Below, one piece after another: positions 27,866 through 42,400 of a stretch of 64,000 nucleotides of DNA. The notes under the pieces were generated by a model. That model was not told the origin of the DNA. It saw only the letters and a list, made by a program, of their open reading frames with translations, and ran no database searches. A program made the position numbers and the translations under genes. The first letter of the stretch is position 1; every line of letters starts with the position of its first letter. This DNA comes from Bordetella genomosp. 12 (GTDB lineage: Bacteria > Pseudomonadota > Gammaproteobacteria > Burkholderiales > Burkholderiaceae_B): contig NZ_NEVU01000001.1 of NCBI RefSeq assembly GCF_002261355.1, positions 744,001 through 808,000 on the forward strand, read 5' to 3'.

Positions 27866-29008
27866 ATGATAGATTCGATCATTGATTTCGTGCGAGATAC
27901 GTACAAGACGAATGACTTCATCCCTTTGCACGCGCCCGTATTCGGAGGAAATGAGAAGGGCTATGTGCTAGATACAATCGACTCGACCTTCGTATCTAGC
28001 GTTGGTGCTTATGTAGATCGATTCGAGCGGGATACTGCCACTTATACGGGCGCAGCGAGAGCTGTAGCTACGGTGAATGGTACAGCTGCTCTTCATATGG
28101 CTTTGCTATTGGCCGGAGTTGAGCGCGGTGACCTGGTTATAACCCAAGCGCTTACTTTCGTTGCCACATGTAATGCTATTGCATATTGTGGAGCGAATCC
28201 GGTTTTTGTTGATGTCGATCGCGAAACCCTCGGGATGTCGCCGTCCGCATTGAATGCTTGGTTGCAGGAGCATGCGGTTATGGACGGAGACTCAGGCATA
28301 TGCCGGCGGCGAGGGAGTGGTGAAGCTATTAGAGCCTGCGTCCCCATGCACACTTTCGGGCATCCCGCGGATATTGACGGTCTGCTAGAGGTTTGCGCCA
28401 CTTGGGGCTTGGCAATGATCGAAGATGCGGCGGAGTCGTTAGGTAGCCGATACAAACATAAGCACACCGGCACCTTTGGAACGATTGGCGTTTTGAGTTT
28501 TAACGGAAATAAGATAATTACTACTGGTGGCGGTGGGATGTTGCTCACTAGCGAAGTTTTGGGGGCTAGAGCGAAGCATCTTACTACGACCGCTAAAATC
28601 GCCCATCCATATAATTACGTTCACGATGAGCTTGGTTTCAATTACCGCTTGCCAAATATCAATGCAGCTCTTGGCTGCGCTCAACTAGAGCAGTTGGAAA
28701 GCTTCGTCGCAAGGAAGCGTGAGCTTGCTGCAGGATATGAGGCTTTGTTCAAGAATTCGGGAAGCTATGCATTCGTTAAAGAGCCTGCAGATTGTCGGTC
28801 TAATTATTGGCTAAACGCGGTTATTTGTGATAGCGCTTTGGCGAGAGAAGATTTGTTGCAGAAGACTAATCAAGCAGGCGTGATGACGCGTCCTATCTGG
28901 GCGTTAATGTCTGATCTTCCGATGTACAAGAATAGTGAGAAGGGCGATCTATCAAACTCTCGTTGGTTGGAACAACGAGTTGTCAATCTTCCAAGCAGTT
29001 TTTTCTAA
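27866..29008 (+). CDS. legC: LegC-like PLP-dependent sugar aminotransferase
   Basis: A 380-residue DegT/DnrJ/EryC1/StrS aminotransferase. The opening FIPLHAPVFGGNEKGYV and DSTFVSSVGAYVDRFE are typical of LegC and its relatives; the PLP pocket shows EDAAESLGS near 186 and the catalytic Lys in FNGNKIITTGGGG near 210. It should add the 4-amino group to the LegB product. Start is the ATG at 27866, five bases after the legB stop; the longer frame from 27809 runs inside legB. Confidence 0.86.
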   Translation: MIDSIIDFVRDTYKTNDFIPLHAPVFGGNEKGYVLDTIDSTFVSSVGAYVDRFERDTATYTGAARAVATVNGTAALHMALLLAGVERGDLVITQALTFVATCNAIAYCGANPVFVDVDRETLGMSPSALNAWLQEHAVMDGDSGICRRRGSGEAIRACVPMHTFGHPADIDGLLEVCATWGLAMIEDAAESLGSRYKHKHTGTFGTIGVLSFNGNKIITTGGGGMLLTSEVLGARAKHLTTTAKIAHPYNYVHDELGFNYRLPNINAALGCAQLEQLESFVARKRELAAGYEALFKNSGSYAFVKEPADCRSNYWLNAVICDSALAREDLLQKTNQAGVMTRPIWALMSDLPMYKNSEKGDLSNSRWLEQRVVNLPSSFF

Positions 29009-29144
29009 AATTTAATTTAATTGGTTTATTCGGTCTGAATGTAAGTAAGCTGAGTTTTAACCAATTGGTGCCGGGTCCTTGATCTACGGTCTGCGATGCG
29101 TGCTTGTATCGTAGTTCTTGAGGGTTCTGCAAATAGGGGTTTAG

Positions 29145-30146
29145 ATGAGTGTCGTTATTATTGCTGAGGCAGGTGTCAACCATAACGGTGATATCGAACT
29201 CGCGAAACAACTAGTTCGTGAGGCCGCTCGGGCCGGCGCTGATTATGTTAAGTTTCAGAGCTTCATTACAGAGGATGTAATTTCACCTGCAGCTCCTAAA
29301 GCGCAGTACCAAGTTCGAGCAACGGGTGGTGATGAGTCCCAATATGACATGGTTAGAAAGCTAGAGCTTTCGAAAGAAGATCATGTTTCTCTTGTTAAAG
29401 AATGCGACGCACACGGAATCAAGTTCTTTTCGACGGCCTTCGACCCTCGTAGCTTCGATATGCTAGTCAGCTTAGGGGTCGAGATGGTGAAGGTGCCATC
29501 CGGAGAGTTAACTAATAAACCGTTTCTAAAGTATATGGCAAAACTTGGCCTGCCCTTGATTTTGTCAACAGGAATGGCAGATCTTGGTGATATAGAGGCA
29601 GCACTTCGAGTTATAGAAGAGGCGGGCACACCCAGGTCCAGGGTTACGATTCTTCATTGCACGACAGAGTATCCAGCGCCAATGGCAGACGTTAATTTGC
29701 GTGCGATGCGGACACTTAAGCATGCATTTGGAACGCCAGTTGGTTATTCAGACCATACGGAAGGCATAGAGGTCGCTATAGCTGCTGTCGCATTGGGAGC
29801 AGTGGTTATTGAGAAGCATTTTACTTTGTCGAAGGACCTACCTGGACCAGATCACAAGGCAAGTTTAGAGCCGGTGGAGTTGTCGGCAATGGTTCGATCT
29901 ATTCGCAACATTGAGCTCGCACGCGGAGATGGACTAAAACGGCCCACCGACGTCGAGCTTAAGAATCGGATAGTTGCGAGGCGTTCAATTGTTGCGTCTC
30001 GGGATATTCAATCCGGAGAGATATTTACAGCGGATTGTTTAGCAACAAAGCGACCCGGTAATGGTATTTCTCCCATGCGTTGGGATGAAGTTATAGGCAC
30101 GATTGCGAAACGCAGTTTTAGAGCTGATGAGTTGATTGAACTATGA
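29145..30146 (+). CDS. legI: LegI/NeuB-like legionaminic acid synthase
   Basis: A 333-residue NeuB-family enzyme: a TIM barrel (about 1-270) with EAGVNHNGDIELAKQLV, KVPSGELTN and HCTTEYPAP, and a C-terminal SAF/antifreeze-like domain (about 278-333). It condenses phosphoenolpyruvate with a 6-deoxy diamino-hexose to give the nine-carbon sugar. It follows a 136-base spacer in which I see no gene, and overlaps the next gene by four bases (ATGA). Legionaminic rather than sialic acid is inferred from legB/legC/ptmE nearby. Confidence 0.87.
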   Translation: MSVVIIAEAGVNHNGDIELAKQLVREAARAGADYVKFQSFITEDVISPAAPKAQYQVRATGGDESQYDMVRKLELSKEDHVSLVKECDAHGIKFFSTAFDPRSFDMLVSLGVEMVKVPSGELTNKPFLKYMAKLGLPLILSTGMADLGDIEAALRVIEEAGTPRSRVTILHCTTEYPAPMADVNLRAMRTLKHAFGTPVGYSDHTEGIEVAIAAVALGAVVIEKHFTLSKDLPGPDHKASLEPVELSAMVRSIRNIELARGDGLKRPTDVELKNRIVARRSIVASRDIQSGEIFTADCLATKRPGNGISPMRWDEVIGTIAKRSFRADELIEL

Positions 30147-31315
30147 AACGCAAAGTTTGCGTCGTTACCGCCACTCGCGCTGAGTATGGTTTGGTGAAGT
30201 GGTTGATGCGCGACATTGCGGCTAGTAGCAGTATGCAGCTTCAGATACTGGTGACGGGTGCCCACTTGTCGCCGGAGTTTGGGAGCACATACCGGGAGAT
30301 CGAGGCCGACGGTTTTAGTATTGACGCGAAAGTTGAGATGCTTCTCAGCGCCGACAGCCATACTGCAATAAGTAAGTCCATGGGGCTTGGTCTCATGGGC
30401 GTGGCGGATGCACTCGAACGCTTAAACCCAGATATTATCGTTATATTGGGAGATCGATATGAGATGCTTTCCGTTGCCTCTGCTGCGCTAATCGCAAAAA
30501 TTCCGGTTGCTCATTTACACGGCGGAGAGACGACGGAAGGGGCTTTTGACGAGGCGATTCGTCATGCCGTAACGAAGATGTCGCATTTGCATTTTACCGG
30601 CACAGAGGAGTATCGACGGCGCGTTATTCAGTTGGGCGAAGCACCGGACCGTGTCCATATGGTTGGGGGGCTCGGTATAGATGCCATTAGGCGTGTATCC
30701 CTGCTCTCCAAAGCAGATCTCGAGGTGGCCTTGGGATTTAAGTTTCATCAGAGAAACTTGCTCGTGACATTTCACCCAGTCACGTTAGCGCAAGCGAGTT
30801 CGGAAGGGCAGATGGCAGAAATGCTCGCCGCTTTGGAAAGTCTTTCTGACACTGGACTAATTTTTACGATGCCAAATGCGGACACCGGCGGCCGAGCCTT
30901 GGCATCACAGGTAAGTGCATTTGTTGCTCGAAATCCAAATAGAGCGATTGTCTTTTCTTCTCTAGGACAACTGCGATATCTGTCCTGCTTGCAGTTCGTC
31001 GATGGCGTAGTCGGCAACTCGTCGAGCGGAATTGCGGAGGCTCCGACATTCAAGATCGGTACGTTGAATATCGGCGATCGTCAGAAGGGACGGCTTGCAT
31101 CCAGTAGTGTGATTAACTGCGAACCGACGCGTGAGTCAATTTTAGAAGGCTTACGTTATTTGTTCAGCGATGAGTTCAAAGCAATAGCGTCTGATACTGT
31201 CAATCCTTACGGGGACGGGGGGGCAAGTAAGCGCGTCGCGGCGGTTCTTGATAGTGTCTGCTTGGAAAACTTAGTCGCTAAGAAATTCTACGATGTGAAT
31301 TTTGATCCGAGGTGA
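30143..31315 (+). CDS. legG: LegG/NeuC-like UDP-sugar hydrolyzing 2-epimerase
   Basis: A 390-residue GT-B-fold hydrolyzing 2-epimerase. Family motifs: TATRAEYGL near residue 7, GDRYEML near 99, HLHGGETTEGAFDEAIRHA near 121, and SSSGIAEAPTF near 292. It removes the nucleotide and inverts C2, giving the 2,4-diacetamido-trideoxy-mannose used by LegI. It is translationally coupled to legI by ATGA. Confidence 0.87.
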   Translation: MKRKVCVVTATRAEYGLVKWLMRDIAASSSMQLQILVTGAHLSPEFGSTYREIEADGFSIDAKVEMLLSADSHTAISKSMGLGLMGVADALERLNPDIIVILGDRYEMLSVASAALIAKIPVAHLHGGETTEGAFDEAIRHAVTKMSHLHFTGTEEYRRRVIQLGEAPDRVHMVGGLGIDAIRRVSLLSKADLEVALGFKFHQRNLLVTFHPVTLAQASSEGQMAEMLAALESLSDTGLIFTMPNADTGGRALASQVSAFVARNPNRAIVFSSLGQLRYLSCLQFVDGVVGNSSSGIAEAPTFKIGTLNIGDRQKGRLASSSVINCEPTRESILEGLRYLFSDEFKAIASDTVNPYGDGGASKRVAAVLDSVCLENLVAKKFYDVNFDPR

Positions 31316-31318
31316 TAT

Positions 31319-32371
31319 ATGAGTAACTGGCAGCAGTGTGTCGTCGACCAAGCGGCTACGTTGGGTCAAGCCATTTCGATTATTGATAAATCAGGTCTGC
31401 AGATCGGTTTGATCACGGATTCTAATGGGCGCCTCGTCGGAACGTTGACCGACGGGGACGTACGGAGAGCTTTGCTGCGGCGCGCGTCTCTAGACGCGCC
31501 CGTCTTCGAAGTGATGGGTTCTTCACCGCATGTTGCAATGGCGGATTGGAGCACAGAGCGGGTGCGCCATGTGATGGAGCAACATCGCCTCTCTCATGTA
31601 CCGCTGGTGGACGCAGAAGGACGTCTAGTTGGTCTCACAACGCTCCATGATCTACTCAAGAAAGAGTATCGTCAGAATCCTGTCTTCCTGATGGCAGGGG
31701 GCTTCGGGAAGCGCCTACATCCGCTGACAACAAAGTGCCCAAAACCGCTTTTGAAAGTTGGCGATAAACCTATTCTCGAGATTATTCTCGATAGTTTTAT
31801 TGCTGCAGGATTTCAAAGGTATTATATTTCTACCCATTATCTTCCCGAGATGATTCGGGATTATTTTGGCGACGGTTCAAAATGGGACGTGAATATTAGT
31901 TATGTTCACGAGGAAGAACCTTTGGGCACAGGGGGGGCATTGGGTCTATTGCCTCATGATGAGATTAAAGATCCCCTCGTTATGATGAATGGTGACCTAT
32001 TGTCTAATCTGAATTTTAGAGGGTTACTGGACTTTCATGAGGAGCACGGATGCCAAGCTACGATGTGCGTGCGTGAATATGAGCATCAGATACCTTACGG
32101 AGTGATCGAGAGCGAAGGGCACCTCGTCCGCTCTATGGTAGAAAAACCTACTCAGAAATTTTTCGTGAACGCCGGTGTCTACGCGCTGTCGCCTGATTTG
32201 ATACGCAGTGTTAAACCCGGTACACGCGTTGATATGCCGACATTGCTCGAACAGTCAATAGGGTTTGGCGGGAAAGTTGCGTCGTTTCCCGTTCACGAAT
32301 ATTGGCTCGATATTGGTCGCATGGAAGATTTTAAACGTGCTCAGACCGAGTTCGGGAATCTTTGGAAATGA
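31319..32371 (+). CDS. ptmE: PtmE-like CBS-nucleotidyltransferase (glucosamine-1-phosphate guanylyltransferase)
   Basis: A 350-residue fusion of two CBS domains (about 8-118) and a sugar-phosphate nucleotidyltransferase (about 121-350) with the P-loop MAGGFGKRLHPLTTKCPKPL and metal-binding MNGDLLSN. This architecture is that of Campylobacter PtmE, which makes the GDP-activated amino sugar feeding the legionaminic acid route. Its presence points to the GDP-linked pathway. It sits three bases after legG and overlaps legF by four bases. Confidence 0.82.
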   Translation: MSNWQQCVVDQAATLGQAISIIDKSGLQIGLITDSNGRLVGTLTDGDVRRALLRRASLDAPVFEVMGSSPHVAMADWSTERVRHVMEQHRLSHVPLVDAEGRLVGLTTLHDLLKKEYRQNPVFLMAGGFGKRLHPLTTKCPKPLLKVGDKPILEIILDSFIAAGFQRYYISTHYLPEMIRDYFGDGSKWDVNISYVHEEEPLGTGGALGLLPHDEIKDPLVMMNGDLLSNLNFRGLLDFHEEHGCQATMCVREYEHQIPYGVIESEGHLVRSMVEKPTQKFFVNAGVYALSPDLIRSVKPGTRVDMPTLLEQSIGFGGKVASFPVHEYWLDIGRMEDFKRAQTEFGNLWK

Positions 32372-33090
32372 GCGAGCGTATCCTAGCTTTGGTTCCTGCT
32401 CGAGGTGGGTCGAAGCGTGTGCCACGGAAGAATGTGTTGCCGTTGGCTGGATTGCCATTGATTGCTTGGACCTTGCTAGCGGCGCAATCAAGCGCTCGTT
32501 GCACAGACGTTGTCGTTTCGACCGACGATCTTGAGATTGCTGATGTCGCCAAGCAGTGGGGCGGGGCGGTTCTTGGCCTACGTCCTTCCGCGTTATCGGG
32601 GGATACGGCTGGAAGCGTAGATGTTGCTTTGTTTGAGCTCGAACGATTTGAAGAACAATATGGCGCCGTCGACGCATTGGTGCTGCTTCAACCGACATCT
32701 CCTTTTCGATCTTCAGAGTCAATTGACCATGCAGTGGAAACGTTCTTTGCTCACGGCGGATTGAAACCCGTTGTTACTCTGACGCCCGCTCCCGTCCACC
32801 CAGCGTGGATGTTTAGAGTTTTCGGTGAGCGTGTAGATCCTGTATTGGGTTGGGATAAGTTATCAGGGCGAAGCCAAGACCTTGAGCCAGTTTGGATGCT
32901 CAACGGAGCCGTTTACGTAATTAGTCCTTCACGTTTGAGAGCTGATAGAAGATTCTTGTCCGAAGACTTCGTACCTGCAAAGATGTCGAGTGCCAGCGAG
33001 TCAGTTGATATTGATACATGGAGTGACTGGCACTTCGCGGAGGAGCTCGTTCGAAAGGGAGAGGTCATTCGGCCTCGCTCTTTAGGATGA
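32368..33090 (+). CDS. legF: LegF-like CMP-legionaminic acid synthetase
   Basis: A 240-residue CMP-NeuNAc-synthetase-family cytidylyltransferase with ALVPARGGSKRVPRKN (residues about 7-22), LLQPTSPFRSSESID and DIDTWSDW at the C-terminus. It activates the nine-carbon sugar with CTP, giving the donor for the transferases. Start is the ATG overlapping the ptmE stop. It ends the plus-strand arm; the next gene converges from the other strand. Confidence 0.87.
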   Translation: MSERILALVPARGGSKRVPRKNVLPLAGLPLIAWTLLAAQSSARCTDVVVSTDDLEIADVAKQWGGAVLGLRPSALSGDTAGSVDVALFELERFEEQYGAVDALVLLQPTSPFRSSESIDHAVETFFAHGGLKPVVTLTPAPVHPAWMFRVFGERVDPVLGWDKLSGRSQDLEPVWMLNGAVYVISPSRLRADRRFLSEDFVPAKMSSASESVDIDTWSDWHFAEELVRKGEVIRPRSLG

Positions 33091-33119
33091 GTGTTTTGCG
33101 GCGGCTCTCAAATTAATGG

Positions 33120-33815
33120 TTAGCTGGATTTGCTGAGCGGCCGTGCCGGATTGCCTACAACTGTAGTGAAGGGTGGGACATCTTTTGTTACTACCGCTCC
33201 CATTCCAACTATCGCTCCTTGCCCTATTGTTAGCGGTTTTTCAGGTGTCCCTTGTTTGATGATGGCGCCTGTTCCGATATAGGCATGATCATGAATGTGG
33301 ACATTTCCGTTGCAGTGCACATTGGGGGCGAATGTTACGTAGTCGCCGATTATGCTGTCATGCGCTACATATGAGTAAATGTTGGCGTGAAAGTGTTTTC
33401 CTATTTTTGTATTTGAAGTTATTGTTGTGAAGGCGCAAATTATGGCTCCGCCAGCAATTTCATTGCAGTCATAAATAACTGATTGATGCGATACGAGATT
33501 GATTGGCGTCGCTCCGGATGCTATGCATTTGTTTGCCACTTTTTCGCGTAGTTTTGAGTCTGCGATGCAGATGCTGAAGCTTCGTTCGGAGCAGTTTATT
33601 TTAAAAAAAGCATCTTCGCTTATTGTTGGGTAGGAGTTTATTTCGGTGGTTGTGGGTGTTAGCTCAACGAAATACGCCTCGTATGCGCTGTTTGGATCTT
33701 CATTTTGGCAGTGTTCGATGTGTTTTTTTAGCAAAGGCATTATTTCCCTTGCAAAGCCTCCAGACCCGAATAAGCCAAATATTTTTTTTTGAATTTGATT
33801 TTCTGTATTATTCAT
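33120..33815 (-). CDS. NeuD/PglD/LegH-like N-acyltransferase (left-handed beta-helix)
   Basis: A 231-residue protein: an N-terminal Rossmann-like domain (FGLFGSGGFAREIMPLL) and a C-terminal hexapeptide-repeat helix (about 110-225) with VAHDSIIGDYVTFAPNVHCN. Such enzymes acylate the 4-amino group of bacterial amino sugars, the only leg step not encoded on the plus strand, so it is the best LegH candidate. It is unusual in lying on the opposite strand, after kpsS. AT-rich, like the cassette. An O-acetylating role (NeuD type) is the alternative. Confidence 0.75.
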   Translation of the reverse strand: MNNTENQIQKKIFGLFGSGGFAREIMPLLKKHIEHCQNEDPNSAYEAYFVELTPTTTEINSYPTISEDAFFKINCSERSFSICIADSKLREKVANKCIASGATPINLVSHQSVIYDCNEIAGGAIICAFTTITSNTKIGKHFHANIYSYVAHDSIIGDYVTFAPNVHCNGNVHIHDHAYIGTGAIIKQGTPEKPLTIGQGAIVGMGAVVTKDVPPFTTVVGNPARPLSKSS

Positions 33816-33850
33816 TTTTGTAAATCCGTAGTTTTAGTTGCTGGTTGGCT

Positions 33851-35061
33851 TTAGTCTGGTCGCGTTATTATATTCGTAGCGTGCTTTATTGCCAAAATAA
33901 TTCCGTTGTTGGAGTAGAATCCTCCGTTTATTTGGGTGTGCGCGATTACTACGCTGCGAAACTCTTTCATTAGACGGCCACTGGGTTTGGGGGGGGTGGC
34001 CCAGAAACTGTCGATTTCACCCTGAAATGTCAGCCCTTGAAGATCGTATACCGCTTTGCCCAATACTTTAGTCGCTTTGCCGTGAATCAGCGCGGAGGCG
34101 CCGACGGTACTGTTCACCGTAACCACACCCTGTGTGGCGCTCAGTAGGGCTGGCAGATTTCCGCTCTCCAAATAAAACACCCGGTCGGAGATACCTAGCA
34201 GCGCCGCTTGTTCGTTCATCACGCGTTCGTATGGCACCAGACCAGGGTCCAAAGGATGGATCTTGACGGCCAGGCGGGTATTGGCCGGCGCGTGGGCCGC
34301 AAAGGAGCGCATCGTGGCGATCATCGCTTCGAGCATACTGCCGAACGGCGAGTGATGGACGATTTGCGCGTCGGTGTTTAGTTGTAGAGGCAGTAAGAAG
34401 AAGGGCACATCGGGAGACTCGGCGATCAGCATGTTCTCGGTGCGGCGGGTTCTGCGGGTTGTGTATTGCAGGCGCAGGCCTCTACGAGCATATCCGAGGT
34501 ATTCCGTTACCGGGCTATAGGGTACGTGGCTTTGAACGCCGCGGTGAAGGATAGGGTTGAGCCCCGCCCAAAAGTTGTAGCCGACATCGTAGGCCGCCCG
34601 TTTCCAGAAAGGATTTGAGAACGGGAGCCCTTTCTGGTCGTGGGAGATTTTTTTCGCTTCTTCTCGATACCACTCGGGGTCTTTGGGCAGTCGAGAGTTA
34701 CCGTTGACGCCATCTCGCTCAAGCGTAATCCAATGTGGTCGGAAATATCCTTCCTCGAACACATGTACTCGGACCCCTCGGGACTTGGCGATTTCGATGG
34801 CCGGGCGATGGACCGGCCGGCAATCCCCAAACAGAATCAGATCCGATATCTGGTGCCGCTCATAATGCTGGCGGTAAAAGTCAGGCAGGTCATCCATCGG
34901 ACCGCGGTAGGAGGTGGCATTGCCACCACTCCAGTACAGCCGATCGCCTGCGCTGAAATTCACCTTCTGCACGTGGTGTCCGAGGTTTCTCAGTGCATAT
35001 CCAAGACGCGGAAAAAACGGTGAGCAGACACCCTGGAGGAAGAGGAAGCGTTGAGAACGGC

Positions 35062-35065
<4 letters not shown>
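33851..35065 (-). CDS. kpsS: KpsS, capsule linker Kdo transferase
   Basis: A 404-residue KpsS-family protein: LFLQGVCSPFFPRLGYAL at the N-terminus, VFEEGYFRPHWITLERDGVN near residue 120, KIHPLDPG near 265 and a VTVNSTVGASALIHGK acceptor segment near 315. KpsS adds the first beta-Kdo to phosphatidylglycerol. The ATG at 35063-35065 overlaps the kpsC stop (ATGA). The 5' half is GC-rich while the last about 60 codons are AT-rich, matching the right edge of the variable cassette. Confidence 0.93.
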
Positions 35066-39417
<4,352 letters not shown>

Positions 39418-42400
39418 TTACTGAATCATACGCTGCGGGCCTTCGGCCTCGCCGCTTTTGAGGTCGGCGACGAAGGCGTTGATGGCGGTGGGAGAGACGT
39501 CGGCGGCATGATCCGCAACCAGTTTTTCCACGGTGGACGCGACATGGTCGCCGCCGCTGTCGGCGGTTTCGCCGCGCAGCAGCAGAATGAGGCGGCTGGC
39601 CAGCTTGTTGACCGTGGGGCTTTCGGACAGCGCCATGACGGGCAGGCGGATGCCGAAGCGGTTTTCCAGGGCGACGATGAGCTCCACGCCCATCAGCGAG
39701 TCCAGCCCCATGTCGTAGATCGAGCGCTCGGGGTCGATTTTGTCGGCCGATACACGCAGGATCTCGCCGATTTCCGCCTTGAGCATGTCGCCGAAGGCGG
39801 CGTGCAGGGCGGGTTCGTCCAGGGTGGCCAGCAAGTGGGCGATGTCGTTGCCCTGCTCGCCCTCGTGCTCGCTATCGCCCGCCCGGCGGGCCAGCCCGCT
39901 GAACTTGGGCGCCTGGGACGAGGGCAGGAAACGGTTCAAGGCATGCCAGTCCAGTTCCAGCACGCCCAGGCCGTTGCGGTGCGTCAGCAAGAGGCTCTCC
40001 AGCGCGGCCAGGGCCACGCTGGACGGCAGGGCCGAGCCGCCCATGCGGGTTTGCAGGGCATCGCGGATTTTTTCGTTGCGGGCCAGAAAACCGACATCGT
40101 CGATGGCGCCCCAACGCACGCAGGTCGCCGGCAGGCCGATTGCGCGCCGGTGCATGGCCAGGGCTTCGAGCCACATATTGGCCGCGACGTAGTTGCTTTG
40201 TCCCGGGTTGCCGAACAGCGTGGTGGCCGACGAATAGTAGACGCAGAAATCCAGTTCGGTTTCGCGCGTGAGCGTATGCAGGTGGTAGGCGCCCAGCACC
40301 TTGGCGGACAGGGTGCGTTCGATCTGAGCGGCGTTGGCGTTGCGCGCCAGGCCGTCGTCGATGACCACGGCCGCGTGCACCAGGCCGCGCAAGGGCGGCA
40401 TGCTGCGGCGCGTGTGCGCCAGCAATTCCAGCAGTGCCTTGCGGTCGGTGACATCGCAGGCCGCTGCATGGACCTGTACGCCCGCTGCCTTGAAAGCGGC
40501 CAGCGCCTCTTTGGCGTGGTCGTCGTGCGGGCCGCGGCGGCTGATGAGGATGAGGTGGCGCGCGCCTTTTTCGACCAGCCATTGCGCGGTGCGCAGGCCG
40601 AAGCCGCCCAGGCCGCCGGTGACCAGATAGCTGGCGTCGGCGGTCAGCCTCAGGGGCGGGGGCGCAGTGCCGGCCGGGCGGTGCAGGCGCCGGATGCCGT
40701 GGCGGTAGGTGACCACGATCTTGCCGATCTGGCGCGCCTGCTGCATATAGCGGAAAGCATCCACCACCTCGTTGGCGTCGAACACGGTGTAGGGCAGGGG
40801 ATGCAGCGCGCCATCGGAGAACAACTGCATCATTTCGCCAAACAGGCGCCGCGTGAGGTCGGGGCGCTCGTTCATCAGTTGGTCGGCGTCGATGCCGAAA
40901 TAGCTGATGTTGTTGCGGAAAGGGCGCAAGCCGATGCGCGTGTTTTCGTAAAAATCCCGCTTGCCCAGCTCCAGGAAGCGGCCGAACGGGCGCAATACCT
41001 GCAGGTTGCGGTTGATGGCTTCGCCGGCCAGGGAGTTGAGCACGACGTCCACACCCACGCCGCCGGTGTCGGCGAGGATTTCATCGGCATAAGCCAGTGA
41101 GCGCGAGTCGTAGACCTTGCTCACGCCCATCATGCGCAGGAAGTCGCGTTTTTCTTCCGAGCCGGCCGTGGCGTAGATGTCCGCGCCCAGCCATTGCGCC
41201 AGTTGGATGGCGGCGATGCCGACACCGCCGGCCGCGCCATGGATGAGGATTTTTTCGCCTTCTTGCAGGTGCGCCAGATGATGCAGGGCGTAGTACACCG
41301 TGAAGAAGGTGCTGGGCAGGGTGGCCGCGGCTTCGAACGAGAAGTTGGCGGGGATGCGCGAGATGGCGCTGGCGCGTGTGAGCACGCGGTCGCCAAAGCT
41401 GGCCGGGCCGAAGCCCACGACCGCATCACCCGCGCGGTAGTCCGTCACGGCCGAGCCGACGCGGCTGACCACGCCGGAGAACTCCAGCCCTAGCGTCGGG
41501 CCGGCAAAGCCGTTTTCGATGGCCTCGTCCGATAGCAGGCCCAGGGAGTACATCACGTCGCGGAAGTTCAGGCCGGTGGCATGAATGCGGACTTCGATCT
41601 GATCGTCGGCGGGCTCGGGGGCGGCATAGCTTTCCCAGCGCAGGTTGCGCAATTGGCCGGGGAAGGTGAACCCCAGGCGGCAGGCGTTGTCCGCCGCCGC
41701 GCCCGCGCTGTCCGGCCGTGGGCGCTCGACCACGCGCAGGCGCGGGGCATGGCGCTCGCCACCGGCGCCGAAAAGCACCTCGTCTTCGGCGTCGGGGTAG
41801 CGGATTTCACGCGCCAGCGCGGCCACCGCGGCGGCCGAGTGCGGCAGGTCCGCCAGCCTGATGCGGTAGTTGGACGCTTCGTTGGCCAGTGTGCGGCCAT
41901 AGCCCCAGACGGCCGCGTCGCCGATGGCCGGGTCTTGCGGTTGGCCGCCGCCCATGGACACGCCGGCATTGCGGGTGACGATCCAGACCGTGGCCGCCGC
42001 GCCGCTGCGTTCGCAGGCTTGAATCAGGCCGGCCGCCAGGGCGCAGCGCGCGATCTGCGCCTGCAGGCGGCTGGCGTCGTCGGCGCTGTCGGCTCCCCAG
42101 CCGTCGAGCAGCAGGATGTCGTGCAGCGGGCCGTGCCGGTTCAGGGCGTCCTGTATGAGCGCGTCCAGTTGGGCGGCATGGGTGCCGGTGGCCAGCATGC
42201 TGTGCTGGCCTTGGAACTGCAACTCGGCGTGCAGCGCCTGGCCGAGCCCGAGATCCGGCCCGCTGGCGCTGGCCAGGATGAGCTGTGAGCGCGCCTCGGT
42301 CGCGGGCGCGGCAGGCGCGGCCTGGGGCAGGCTGGCCAGCAGCAGATACGCGCCCGTGTAGGGGCTGCCGGTGAGTTCGATTTCCGGTTCGCAGGCCAGG

